Positions 11,482-23,699 of a DNA stretch of 64,000 nucleotides are shown piece after piece. The position numbers were made by a program, and so were the translations under genes. The stretch spans positions 6,768,316-6,832,315 of the forward strand of contig JAJEKV010000065.1 of assembly GCA_021234155.1 (NCBI GenBank). The letters are read 5' to 3'. Positions within the stretch are counted from its first letter, which is position 1; each line of letters opens with the position of its first letter. This DNA comes from Isoetes taiwanensis. Taxonomy: Eukaryota > Streptophyta > Lycopodiopsida > Isoetales > Isoetaceae. The notes beneath the pieces were generated by a model, which had not been told where the DNA came from, did not search any database, and saw only the letters and a list, made by a program, of their open reading frames with translations.

Positions 11482-13109
11482 TGACGTTCCAAGGGAATAT
11501 ACGCCCTAAATACGTATATTCCTGGACCCGTCACCATACAAGTCTACCTAGGTAGCCTTGTATGCCTTGGATAAGTGGCAAGGGGTGCACAAACTAAGGA
11601 ATTGCTTAACTTAGATAACCTTTTAGATGAGGCCCATTTCCACATGGCCTTATCCTATTGGAGCAACCTGCCACACGGCCTCATCCTAGTGGTGCCACGT
11701 GGGCATCCCACGGGACCCACACCTATATTAGCTCTAACCCTAACCCTAGACCTTTTTCCCCTCCTAGCACCTGAGCTCTCATCCACGCGTGCAAAACCCC
11801 GCTTGAGCATCGCTCGTCATAGCCTAGCACGGAGCAAAGAGCCCCCGAAGGTGTGTATGATCGTTGAGGGAGCAAGTCTTCTAACCTCGCCAAGGAGCAT
11901 GGAGACGCCAGGGGATGGGAGGAAGCGCTCGAGGAGGTAGGTTGAGTAGGGTTCATGTTAGTTCATCCGGGAAGTTAGTATTCCGTGGGTTGGTATGTTG
12001 TGTCTAGAGTAGAGCCACCCTAGATCTTTTGTTGAACATCTTGAACCCTAATCAAGGAACCCCAACCGATAGTTAGATATGTATGATTAGGTTAAGATGT
12101 TCATATGATATTGTTCATGATGATATGTGATGATGGTTGATCATGTTGTTCCTCTTGTGTTGGGAAGGGGGGTAGAGACCTAGGGCCATATGTGTAGTAT
12201 GCTCCTAGTGTAGATCCCTTTAGTTCCTATTAGATGCGGCCTGCATAGGAACCCCACCTGCTATGGAAGCTATGATGTGACTCAAAGACTACACAACGGG
12301 GCTAGAGGCAAGATGGAGGGTGGATCCCCACGAGTGGGGCTTCTGGGGGATCCCATAGTGGGCTAGGGCTTATGGATCTGTCACTGCGGTGGGCGGGCAT
12401 GGGTCCGACACCTCCCCGGGCTGAGGTGTTGCCCCCGCCTCTCAAGAGTTGCAAGTGTTAGCTTGGCTCTTGTTTTGGGGGTTCAATCAGTGCAATGGTG
12501 TGTCGCCACGATTCTCTAGCCACCTGTGGAGCCTCTGAACCCGGAAGGGAGATGCAACCCTTCCTACCTCAACGGACCGTGGAGATGCAACTGAGTAGTC
12601 CCGATGGGTGATGCCATGGGATTGCGTATCCGGAAGGTTAGAGTTACGCCAGAGCTTGATCTAGCCTATTTGCAAAGTATGCACAGGAGGGGCGGATGGA
12701 GTGGTCAACCCTAGCCATTGTCTTATGCCAGCCCCGCCATTGTTATGACTCGGTCTGCTCTATCTTGAGGCCTATCCAGTCAGTCGACTTCCTTATGTGT
12801 CGGAGCCATGGGTAGGAGCTTTCATGTTTTATGGCATATGTTTATGATCTTTGCATCTATGGATGTGCGGTTGGGCTACCCTTTGAGGTAGCATATTGTA
12901 TTGTATTGCTAGTTCTGACGTGTTTATGCTTCCGCTGTGATAGGAGCCCATAGGGGAAGGGCGCACAAGACACCTTCGTGTCCCCTTCCCGCACTTCGGA
13001 GCTTCCAGAGTGCGGGATAGACGGAGGGCCTGTGCGGTTGTTGAGCCGGACGGGGGATTTCCTGCCGAGTGTATGGCCGGGCGCCGTATATTTAGCAGGG
13101 AGCGTCACA
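11482..13109 (+). mobile_element. 3' LTR of the chromovirus
   Basis: It opens with TGACGTTCC just after the polypurine tract and closes with GTCACA. The second half is homologous to 1-893. At 1,628 bp it is long but within the range of plant gypsy LTRs. A TATA-like CTATATTA at about 11,723 may be the promoter. The short open frames inside it (for example 11,575-11,940) are not genes. Confidence 0.85.
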
Positions 13110-13129
13110 ATGAAAGTATTCAAAGCTTA

Positions 13130-13430
13130 GTGAAAGTATCTAGAGCTCAGTACACCCCATGACACCATATTCTATCAGGCAGTTTATCAAGTAAGTTTAA
13201 TGCCTCTCCCAAACTGTTATAGGTGATACAATATCTAATAAGGTGTTCCCAAAGGTGCTATCAGCATGTAATTCACTCTTATATGTCTACCTATGCGCAA
13301 GGCGACCTTTTCAATGCCTCTCCCAAACTGTTACACATGATATACATATGTAATAAGGTGTTCCCAAAGGTACCATCAGCATATAATTCACTCTTATACA
13401 TCTTCCTATGCGTAGCTTTGGGGACAGCAA
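13130..13430 (-). pseudogene. PPR protein pseudogene fragment
   Basis: Read on the minus strand, two adjacent, diverged copies of a 114-bp unit (13,201-13,314 and 13,315-13,424) each encode a helix pair of the type 'H(A)D..FGNTLL..Y', followed by 'SLGEAL'. Downstream comes a 'LPDR' segment. This is the signature of pentatricopeptide repeats of the PLS type, organelle RNA-binding proteins that are very numerous in land plants. Stops and frame changes interrupt it and no start is visible. It lies just outside the 3' LTR, so the retroelement may have landed in or near a PPR gene. Confidence 0.6.
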
Positions 13431-13669
13431 GATAAAGAAAGTGACAGGCTAAATCTGGAGTTTTTTTTTATGCTCTATTGCTTCAATTAAGCGGAGCAGC
13501 TACTGTAGATGACCAATTGGGGGCCTCTATATTCTGGTTCACAAATTAATCTATGATCAATATACACCCTATTTGGTGCTGCAGATAGCTGAATTGAAAA
13601 TCATAAGAATGCCCAATCAATAGTCCCAGCCAAAGATGTTATAAATATGAAGAATAATAGATGAAATAC

Positions 13670-14940
13670 CTCCTTGCGTACCTCGTTGTTAGACTGCCAG
13701 AAGCTGAAGGCTCCAAATTGAGTGAACTGCATCAGGCATAATTAAGAATGATGTTAGACATACCAAAAGTAGTATGCATAAACTGGATATGCTGCATTGA
13801 TTGCCACATGCTAGAGCAGGTCATACCTTAATTGTAGACAATCAGAGATGATGTAGAATAACGAAATTTCACATCGCCTAGACTGTGCATTAGGAACACA
13901 CAGGTAAGATTCAGTGAGGTGCCTCGCCACACATTCCAACCCTTGTGCATATTAGAGACTCAAATTTTATCAACCTGGCCACTTCTATTTTAAAAACTCT
14001 AAAATCAGAATTGACATCTAGATTTTACCATATGTAGCAATCATGTAGCTACCAAATAGTCTACCTTAGATGATCCCAACTCGTGAAGCTAGATGTTAAT
14101 GGAAACTCTGTTGCAGCATTGTCATAGTGTGTACGGGCCCAAATCCACAAAATAATCTGCTTTTGATTTCAATGATTCTAAGATTATTCCATGACCACAG
14201 ACACATAGGGGCCATATGGAAAAATAGCAAATAACAAAGAACTAAAATGCTTAAATGAATAAACTCAGAAGATGCATTGCCTATAATATCTTTGATTGCC
14301 TCGCTATTTAAAACCATAAAGTGAAGGAAAAAATGGTAGTCTCTGTTTTTAACGAACTGAATCATGTCTCTGCATATTCCTTCTGCTTCAAGATAATTTG
14401 TATGTACCTACATTGAGATTATGACCACTTAATCATGAATTCTAAATGGTATATACATGTTCAGCAAAGACGTGTATTATCATGCCTCAAATACCATGAG
14501 AGCAGTTGTCTCTTTACCAGAAGGCCTAATTCAAAATATAAATCATATACCTGCTTGGTAGACTCATATATCTCCAAGACAACTGCTAGGTTTTCGAGTT
14601 GCTTCTTGATGCAGATGACCTGATACTAAAGGACCACCTTACAATCCACATGATGTTGGACCAATGGATAATCACATGGTCATGCTCTAGCCTACAAAAA
14701 TCACTACCGGTAACCATTGTCAGAGGTTTTGCTCTGGAAAACTATGAATCTTGCAAGAAGATGCGGGCTAGAGATAGAAACGAACCTGCCAAGAATTGTG
14801 CCTACCATAAACAATTTAAGGAACATAAACAATCTAAAAAGTAAAGACAATCACCTCAAAATGCCATAGCTATGGAAGCCGATGGAACAGCAAACCACCA
14901 AAAGCAGAAGCTACAAAATCCACGACTTTGGTCGATTAGG
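13670..14940 (-). other. candidate exons of an unrecognised minus-strand gene
   Basis: Several short stretches read openly on the minus strand between AG and GT signals. 14,622-14,554 gives a 23-codon segment containing 'KKQLENLAVVLEIYES'. 14,395 downward gives 'NYLEAEGICRDMIQF'. About 13,726-13,682 gives 'FTQFGAFSFWQSNNE'. About 14,785-14,710 gives 'SPHLLARFIVFQSK'. The first two look like one continuous helical protein across an intron. I do not recognise the family, and phase across all exons is unproven. Surrounding sequence is AT-rich like plant introns. Confidence 0.3.
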
Positions 14941-16430
14941 TATGGCAACAAAGCAGAGAGTCATCTCAGATTATTATGGCACTCCATCCATCCTCCATGC
15001 TACACATAACCTTGGCACAATCGTGGCAGATGCATGGCAAAAGTGATTGGAGCGAAATTGGCATGCTGAAGATTGGAAATAGATCTGTATATGTCAATGG
15101 TACAACATAAATAAGTTTCCAATCTAGCAATCCAAATCTTCTAAAGCAAAGAGATGTTCTGCTAGTTACAGTAACAACAATAACACTACAGATCTATACC
15201 TTATAATCTCTACATACAACACAAATCATTGAGAAGTAAAGACTATGAACCACCTGCTCGCAAGTTAAGCACCACAAACATTCTTATGCTCTATTGGCAT
15301 TACTGACGGGATCATCAATAATCTGTGCCTGGCATTTCTTCCATCAAATGAACTCAGCTGGTCCATGAGCATCATCAACAACATAGGACCTGTGACATCC
15401 AAAGCTAATGTCTAAACTAAAGCACAGACTACAATTCTCCATGCATGCTAGATTGATAGAAGAACCAATAAAGAACTCTAGTGACCCTTTCTTTGGAAAC
15501 AACAAAGATCATGCTGAACATAATTGAATAGGGCTTCAAAAACTATAAAAAACAATTTTAATAAACACATGAGCCTGAGAGTTTGTGAAAAATCTAGACA
15601 CAGATTTCGATTAAGCACTCAAAAACTTAGCAAGAAAGTCCTGGAAAAGAAGCTACCAAATTGGCATATATGCATCTGCTGGGAAACAGGAAAAAAATAC
15701 AGAATAACCTGATTTTTTATGCTGGCATGTATGTAGCCGATTCTTCCTGTATCATCATTGCTTCTAAAAAATAACAGAGATCAATCTCAAAAATTTATGG
15801 AAGCATAGACCTAAAGCTTGAGATAGAACTAAGACGGGAGTCGGATCTATCCTAGATTTTCTACGGTTCTACCTGAATTTCTACCTGAATTCCCCAGGGC
15901 TCGCTGTAAGCCAAGATAGTGGCTGGAATTGCAACACAAAGGCGGATCCATCCACTTCAAACTACAGAATACCATCTGTTGCATAGAATAATGGAAAATC
16001 ACAAAGCACACTAAAAATAACGCATGCATCCAATTGGCCAACATGCATGCATCGACAACTGCAAGAAGGGATGAAGGCATTCGGGCTCGAAATGGATAAG
16101 GCAACCCCGAAACCTAGAATTTAGAAATCATATAAAAAGGCCACAAACTCGATTTTTAGAATACCTGCAAATTTTTCTGGGAGACAAAAGCTGGGTGAAA
16201 GCATGCTGTGGTGTTCCAATTCGGCTGTCCCCCCTGTCCCCCCAAAATGTGGCGTTGCATCCACCACTTTTGTGGTATGAAAGTATAATTATGGCACCGC
16301 TCAGCTGCCGTTATTTAAGAATGGAGTCCCAATTTGTGGGGGAAATTCTAATTTCAAAAACTATAATTCAAATTCCTATTCTTTGGCCCCTTCCTGTTTT
16401 TTGCCTACGTCCTGTTCTTTGCGAATTGGC
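14941..16430. other. AT-rich stretch, no firm gene
   Basis: This is intron-like sequence. A minus-strand open stretch near 15,390-15,280 (containing 'MDQLSSFDGRNARHRL') follows an AG and could be a further exon of the candidate gene at 13,670-14,940. Another near 15,965-15,890 ends at a GT. Neither can be joined in phase with confidence. Confidence 0.25.
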
Positions 16431-17049
16431 AGAAGGATCCGGTTCATCAAGAAGTGCAAGCAGTAAACGCCGTATTGTCCTTAATTTGCTAACGTCTTTC
16501 CATAAACAGAACAAAAGAATGGAGGATAGCACGAAGAAAGAAATTTTACTTGAGTTTTTGAGGGATAAAACATTGGAAAAATTCATAGGTGAAGAATTAA
16601 AGGATTTGGAAGCCAAGAGCATCGTGGAATAAGGAGCCTCGGGACTCCATGCACGTATCAAACTCTCTACCAAAGAATGACCGCCTAGCAACCAAGAATA
16701 GGCTGCCTTTGCAATGTTCAGACCTGCCCCGTATTCTCAAAAAAATGACAAAATCAGCCAACGAGATCTTGGAAAGGTATTAGGTGTTCACCCAAGAAAC
16801 CCAAAAAAGGCAAAAGAAAAAAGAGGGAAGAGATCGATTACAATGGTGGGAAATGGTTTTCTTACAAGAGGGCTAAAAGATTCAATGCAATTTCGTGATG
16901 AACATATAGAAAAAGATTCAAAAATTTTGGATTGAGAACACCGAGAAAGTGTCTCCTAACACAAAGGATGTTAGAACTAGAAGATTGAGAGAAATGTAAG
17001 AGAAGAACATGTTGCCCATTATCCGGAGGAATCACAGTGTTAGTTTATT

Positions 17050-18120
17050 TCGTTATTCATGTTTTCTTAGTTATGGTGCTTAGTGTGGTGGTGCATGTGG
17101 TGGTTATTGTGTTGTACAGTGATTGTGGTGTATCAGTATGCGTATGTGAATTGTGTGTAGTTGACTCTAGTCCGAAATGCAATATTTAATGTTTGGAATA
17201 TTAGAACATGACGTAATTGAGTACTCCTTTTCTTTGGGGGTGTGTACAAATCTAAAAATATTTGAGAATGATAACTAACGATCCTAAGATACAAATTTTT
17301 GTTGAATAAAGACAATTTTTTGTCGTTCAAACAATGACTCATTGAAAAGTATAATATATTAAAAAAAGGATCTTACAAAATTTGGCTTTACAAAATTTGG
17401 CTTTCCATTGAAAGCTCTGTACTCGGGAACTAAATTTACATGCATTTCCTAAGCAACAGGAAATGTTGGTATGACTTGCTTCGAGAACTGGTGCATCCAA
17501 AATTATTGTTTTCCGCACCTAAAGCATCTAGGCTTTCCTGCAATCATCCTGCAATTTAACAGATGAGGTTTGCGGCTTGCTTCCTGCATCCCCCGATGGT
17601 AGGAACATAACCCCCCAATAATTTCCATTCCGCTGCGGTCGAGGCGGACAAGTGACAGAGAACAAATAAATCAGCTGCCCTTGCAGCAGCATGTAACATA
17701 AGCTCATGGACCTAAGAGCTCACTTCCTGTCAATCTGACCCCAAGCATAGCCATTGAAGGCCCAAAGATCCGGGTCATTGTATGCCTTTAGGTTGGATTC
17801 GAAATCAAAGAAAGAAGGTGGATTTCGCGATTTCCACCTTCAGAGATTGGTGACGAGCCCTGTTTAACATGTGCCGAATGCCCTCCTCGCTCACCCTACA
17901 ATAGCCGTAGTGATCTCTGAACATCCCTCCTACCATGTTGCCGAATGAACTTGTTCGAATTGAGAATGAAACGCCAAAAATTCGACGCAGGAACAGGATT
18001 TAGGACCCAGATCCTTTTCTAATGATTAGAAGAGGAATGTAATTATTATCGGGGTGTACAATTTCAGAAATGTTTATGAGAGCAAAGGCTAGGCATTTCT
18101 TATGTCGACGAAATAGGATA
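17050..18120. other. block interrupting the transposase; GTG-rich start, no firm gene
   Basis: A short GTGGTG-rich patch lies at 17,080-17,130. On the minus strand around 17,980-17,740 open stretches such as 'VSEEGIRHMLNRARHQSL' and 'DLWAFNGYAWGQIDR' appear in different frames. They may be remnants of another gene, but I do not recognise them. Confidence 0.3.
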
Positions 18121-18124
18121 AAAG

Positions 18125-18786
18125 TGATGTGATGTGATGTGTGGTGTCGGATGGTGTGGTGTGGTGTCCGTCGCGATGGTGTGGTGTGGTGTGATGTGGT
18201 GTGGTGTGGTGTGGGGTGCGTTATGTCCATGGTGTCATGTGGGTGTGTGCATGTTAATGTATGATATGTGTGGATTCAATTTTATTTATTCTCCCCCTCA
18301 CCCCACCACACCCCATCATCTATCCCACCACCATAGACTACCACCACATCTTTTTGCACCACCACATTACCACCACATGCACCACATTGTCCATTACCAC
18401 CACACTCCACCACACTCTACCCGTATCCCACACCACACCCCCCTCCACCACACTCCACCATATCCCACACCACACCCCTCCACCACCCCACCACCACCAC
18501 CACTCCACCACCACCACACTCAACCATGTACCACACCACCCCTCCACCACCACCACCACACTCCACCACACCACATCACACCACAATCCACAACACCACA
18601 CCACACCACCACCACTACACCCCCCACCACACTTCACCATCACCACACTCCACCACCCCCCACCACCACACCCCACCACCACCACCCCCCACCACCACAC
18701 TCCACCACCACTCCACACTCCACCATTTGGTGTATGGTGTATGGTGTGTGGTGAATGGTGTGGTGTGTGGTGGGGTGTGTGGTAAT
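18125..18786. repeat. GTG/CAC minisatellite with strand switches
   Basis: Variants of TGTGG dominate the plus strand at 18,125-18,225. Variants of CCACAC dominate at 18,295-18,720, and TGTGG variants return at 18,725-18,786. A short unique spacer containing TTTATTTATTCTCCCCCTCA lies between the first two. Because the purine-rich and pyrimidine-rich runs swap strands, the middle can pair with either flank. Long open frames on both strands here (up to 206 codons) come from sequence composition and are not genes. Confidence 0.9.
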
Positions 18787-20996
18787 GTACACAGCACTAA
18801 GGTGCTCGTTCTGGTGAATATGATGAGTGTGGGGCATGGTATGGTGCATGGTTTGGTTTGGTATACACATCCTAACAGTTTAGTGTTCATTTCATGCGGT
18901 TTCTGGACCAACATCCAGAAATTAAGATTCGTCTTCGAGCTTTTGAGAAGCTAAAACCCTGGTTTATTGTGAAATTGAAGGACTTCAATAGTTGCTGTTG
19001 CATTCAGCACGTGAGGATGCAAATGCTAGTGGATGGACTCAATGGGATGAGAACCAAACATCCGAAGAATTGCATTTGCACCTGTGATATTTGTAGATCA
19101 CATGAACTTGGTCAATGCAGGGCACACCAGCATAAAACTACAAGTACAGGAAGCTTGTGGAGATCTATATTGTGTCCAAAGAGTGAATTAGATGAGTTTC
19201 ACAAGAAGGCGTGCATCCTTGGAAATTGTGAGTTGTGTGGAATCAAGAAGTTTCGCACTTTGTCCCATGGAAGGAAGTGGCGAGAATAGAAAGTGAAATG
19301 GGAGTACATTGACTATGAAAAAGACAACGTCTCGAAGTTACGGTAGGAGACCCCCTCATCAATTAAATGAGACGAAACCCAAGGAGTTTGGATAAACCGA
19401 AAGAGCGTCTAAAAATCTTTCCACCGCATAATTTCAAAAACCAATGGCGTGCAAAACAATTTAAGGAGCTTCGGAGAATCTCCCAACCAGATGCATCTCT
19501 TTCGGTAGTGGATTTTGCGGAGAGAACTATACATTCAAGGAACAAGAGGAGGTGCGGTCGATCTTGTTTGGGTCAATAACGATTACCATTTTGGTTCAAA
19601 TAACATATCGGTATGACTTCGATTGGCGGATGAGATTATCAAGGAAACACATTACTATGTATCGGATGATAGGGAACCGCGATACTTTGTTTGTGCAACA
19701 ACTTCTTCATGAAGCACCACAAATATCCGGAGGCGAGAAAGGAAGGGTGCCAAAGAGACATTATGTGTTTCAGATGGTGCGATCTCAATTCAAGGCTTCT
19801 AGACCATTTTACTTTGTGGCTAGGTACACAAACGACATAATGATGTCTATATGATGTGGAATTTTTTGGTTCTAACCATGGGAAAAGGTGAACACGATGG
19901 CAAAGTCTGGCGAGTTGAAGAGATGGTTAAGACAACCGCAATTAAAATACAACACGACATAAAATTGGGTAATGCTCATGAAGTGGTAGAAGTTCTTAGA
20001 GATGTTTACTTGTGGAACATCCGAGTGGATGAACACATCTCAAAACCAAGGAGAGGAAGAATATAAAAAAGGTTCTTTTGGGAAGTCAAGGTGGAGGATA
20101 TAGATAGAAAGAAAGCATGGGGTGCGCGAAAGGATTTTGGACACTAGGCGCATCCATTGTGTACATGCATTCAATCCTCGAATCTCCATTGCGGTTACTG
20201 CGAGGGAACTTTCATGCTTCGCCTCTACTGCTTGGATGGCATGTGGGGCGGTTATTGTGAACAAGCACTATGTTGATGATTGGAAACTTTAAGTTATTGT
20301 ACCATCCTCCAATGTGCATGCGACATTGAGGACCGTAAATCCAAAGAGTCCTTGTTCTCCTCCAATCCCACGATGTTAGCGAGGCACTTAGAATTGGTGA
20401 TAATTTTGTCTTGCCGTTGCTCAAAGGGAATGATGAGGGTTAAATTTTGGATTCTCGATGTGCACAAAACCAAAATGGATAGTGGATAAAGACTTCCAAC
20501 TCAATGGAACATGGTACCTCGCCAGTGATAGTGTCATAGAAGGTATGTATTACAATAAGGGCACAAGATCAACCGTCGGCTATGATCTTTGCGGTAAAAC
20601 GGCATATAGGCATAGTATTCACAACACGGTCTGCAAATCAGACTTCACATGCCACCAACTAAACGTCAAAACAAGACTGTATATAGGCTGGATCCTTTAG
20701 ATGAGAAGAAAATTTTACAGAATTTACACGAAGTTCTTTCTGATGATGATGAAATGTAAAACCATTCTGTAGTTTTCAGAACTCATGTGAAGTTTTGTGC
20801 TTCAGCTGTGAAAATGAGTTTGTCTTGATTTCTTTTGAAGATTTGAATTCTTCTGAACACTTGATTCCTTTGTTTGTGAGATGAATTGAATATGAATTTT
20901 CATTCAAATGAATCGAGGTTACAATAACAATTATGTACATAAGAAAGATATCTGATGATTTAAAAGTAATGAGGTGACTCATGCACCTACATATTT

Positions 20997-21107
20997 CCCA
21001 ATACATATGTTCCTCTCGGTTCCCAAATTTTTGTTGCTTCTAATCTTAAAACTTCAAGCATGAACACTCTAAGATCAACTAGATCCTGGTCTCGAAATGT
21101 CCACAAC
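20997..21107 (-). CDS. putative terminal exon of an unrecognised minus-strand gene
   Basis: After TAACTGCAG on the minus strand, an open stretch of about 36 codons starts 'LWTFRDQDLVDLRVFMLEVL' and ends in a TAG at 20,997. It looks like coding sequence with an acceptor site. Upstream at 21,110-21,400 another open stretch (with 'DVVKISRTHLQSDGHSC') may be the preceding exon. Whether these belong to the phosphatase gene that begins higher up, or to a separate gene, cannot be decided from sequence alone. Confidence 0.35.
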
Positions 21108-21959
21108 CTGCAGTTAACCACACTTTGTCAATAACGAGAGTTTGGTTTGTCTCACATTTGAGTTGATTTACTAGATCGGGCAACAATATATTCACTCCTT
21201 TCAAGTACCCCCTCACAAATTTGTGCATAAACGCGAACATCTGGCGGGCCACATGAATGACCATCGCTTTGAAGATGCGTTCTAGAAATTTTCACAACAT
21301 CTGAGGTTGTAAAGCTGAAATTATTGTGTCCAAGCAATTCCAGGAACCTGCATTCAAAGTTTGTTGTCATTGTGCCACAACAGCAAAATGCAATGAGCAA
21401 GCACTAACCTCTCAATATGTGCCTTACGCCATGCAAGCCCCAAATATCAAAGTGATATATCCCCCGGTTTATATCTCTCAGGCGAGACACGCAGGGTTTA
21501 CAATTAGAAAACAGTCCGTGATGTCCATCACAAGCGTGCAAAAACATGTACCGCACTTATCCGCATTCACATGTTTCCTTATTGTTTTGTAACTATTTGT
21601 GTCCTTGGACATGTCGAGTGAAAAAGAGGGTCAAAGAAATGAAAGGGATGGCTCATTCCTTGGAGCATCAAGTAGTATTCCATGTATCTCCAAACATATG
21701 CATATGATGGCACAATCGATGATCACAAATCGATGAAAGTATCACCTTGAGAAGAGGAGGATCAATTGATCATTGAACCACGTGCATCGGCTTCCAAAAT
21801 TGGATGTCTGGTGGAGCTAATCCGCGGCGATTTCCCACTTTCAAAGACCACTTCCGGATGTGTATTTGGCTTTAGATAGATTGGGGACTCCAAGCTCTAT
21901 CATCTCTAGTTCTAAACACACACAGAACATTTGCTCACAATCCATTCAAACATTTTAAA

Positions 21960-23579
21960 TTGAAAAAGTACAACACATATCATAGAAATTTTTTTACTTA
22001 TATTGACTTTCAAAGAGTTTTACAAGATTCATTTATGAAAATACTTGTCGAGCATTTTCATGCAGTTGCGCGACTCTTCAGAATCCCACATGTTCCACAT
22101 TTGATGTTCCTTCACATAAGCGGCACACTTTCTCAGCCGAAGTCCCTCCGACCATGGTTTGAGTTGCTCAAAAGGAAATTGGAATCCAACCCGTTCAAGG
22201 GCAAAACTATTTGGACATATCATTGTGTTCTACTGTTGACGTAACCCTTATATCTGCTGTCATCTATCAACAATGTGTTTTTCACTTGGTATTTCCAGAA
22301 TTTCTGGTACACTTTGGACAGATCCTTAAGGAAAATTGGCTTATTAACCACTTTTAATTTTGTGTTGGTGCAATCATCCTGATTCCAAATAAAAAGAAAT
22401 CTGCCCTACTTTCTCATCAACAAGTCAACATTACTCTTAGCCATGCTGGACCACAATGCAATCTCAAATTTTGAAAAACACCATTCTAAGAACTCCTGTA
22501 ATCCAGGCCTGGAAACTGCTGCCTTTTGAAGGTTCAATTTCTGGAGGGTCACTTCTGGCTCGGCCGATGCATGGATCCTCTCTTTCAAGTCATAAAACTT
22601 GCCTAAAACCCCATTAAAATCCAGAACAAGGAGAATTTCAGTTAACCTCTTGGCTTTTCTTGGTTGAGGTTGTATTGGACTCGTTGAGCAGTCTGCATCT
22701 TGTCCAGGATCCGGGGTTTCTTTGTCAATATCATCACCTGCATCCGCATTTGGCTCATGTTCAGCACCAAAACTTTTTTCTGGTGAAGGACCCCGTGCAG
22801 AATGAATCTCAAGGGAATTAATTCCCCCCCTAAAACAGATGCACTAGGAATCTCTTTGTGATGGCTTCCAGTTGCAGTAACATTTATCTCTATAACATAA
22901 TTGAAATGAGGAAGACCACAGAAAAATACAAAAAAATAAGTCATGTATGTGGCATCGTTACTTACTTGATACGACTGCATTCAGTTCACTATCTAAATTT
23001 CGTTTTGGAGTCTCCACGCCGTCAGCAGCTGGGATTGACTTAGAAGTATCAAATGGGATGAATTCTAGGTACAACCGGGAGGTATCTTGCAGTCCCATAA
23101 CTGATCGAGGCGTGGATAACTGTTGGATATCCTTGGTCTCAAATTTATGCAATTCTGCAAACACTAAGTCAGTAGACCTGTGACAACATCAGTAAACATT
23201 AGTTAAGTCACTTACTTGTGTCTATTGGTTCTTGTGGTACCACTCGAACACCAAAAGCCAAAAGCCATGTCTCAGTCATAATGTGGGCACAACTGGGGCT
23301 GCAGCAGGTTATAGAGTGTCTGCAAAATAAATTCAAAATCAATAGAGTCTTTAGACGAGGGTTAGAGATGATAATATTTACCTCAAATGGTGTGATAGAC
23401 ATGGAATGTGATACTGGTGACTGCATTCTGCTATCACAATTGGCAACATTTTACCCTCCCATTTCAGACAACGTCCACAAAATGGACAACCTTCATCACC
23501 CTCTTCTTTTGCCTCAGGAAGCATTGGAAGTGCAGGATCTAAAGGAGTGTCATGTACGCTCAGAAAAAACCACTTGCTC
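21960..23579 (-). pseudogene. zinc-finger plus FCP1-like (HAD) phosphatase gene, broken
   Basis: Exons read on the minus strand are A 23,579-23,382, B 23,319-23,216, C 23,163-22,966 and D from 22,829 to about 21,960, with canonical GT-AG borders. A and B give a zinc-binding segment with CPFCGRC, then ECSHQYHIPC, then CCSPSC. Exon D gives 'EILLVLDFNGVLGKFYDLK', 'LEWCFSKFEIALWSS', 'NTLLIDDSRYKG', matching FCP1/NIF-type HAD phosphatases (first Asp block, WSS, DDS-x-YK). The second catalytic Asp is replaced: DxDG is DFNG, as in some plant members. Breaks: the C-to-D junction is out of phase (a run of six G at 22,824-22,829), an in-frame TAG follows 'DLLMRK', and a frameshift follows the DDS block. 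The first exon is not found. Confidence 0.6.
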
Positions 23580-23699
23580 CTGCACAAACATGGCAAATGA
23601 TTAGCACAAACATGGAGAATCTGGTCGTGGGTATCGATTAGGACAGAATTGGAATGAAAAATCTGCTGCTGGGCTTGAATCTCTATCAAGCTCTATCAA

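Larger units (their letters stand above)
16440..20757 (+). pseudogene. decayed transposase gene, split by an inserted repeat-rich block
   Basis: The pieces form one protein in order. 16,440-17,040 has a helical N-terminal part and then 'LGVHPRN', 'WFSYKRAKRFNA' and 'KVSPNTKDVR'. After a 1.8-kb gap, 18,891-19,289 gives a Cys-rich segment (CCCIQH, CTCDIC, LGNCELCG). Later segments read 'LSVVDFAE', a 'YYVSDD'-like block, 'FKASRPFYFVARY', 'GSNHGKGEHDG' and finally an acidic 'SDDDE' tail at 20,757. This order (D-F-A-E, then SDD, then HGKG-x-DG) is shared with a large group of transposase-like proteins I know from animal genomes, whose family name I cannot state with certainty. Many frameshifts make this copy dead. 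Confidence 0.55.

Noticed and set aside
11729-11749. Telomere-like CTAACCCTAACCCTA
   Set aside because: Only about two and a half units inside an LTR; too short to call an interstitial telomere.
16195-16632. 145-codon plus-strand ORF as a single new gene
   Set aside because: Only its C-terminal third continues into the transposase remnant; the N-terminal part looks like random open sequence.
18134-18954. Long open frames on both strands (up to 206 codons) in the GTG/CAC array
   Set aside because: They translate to His/Pro/Thr or Val/Trp/Gly simple repeats; lack of stops follows from base composition.
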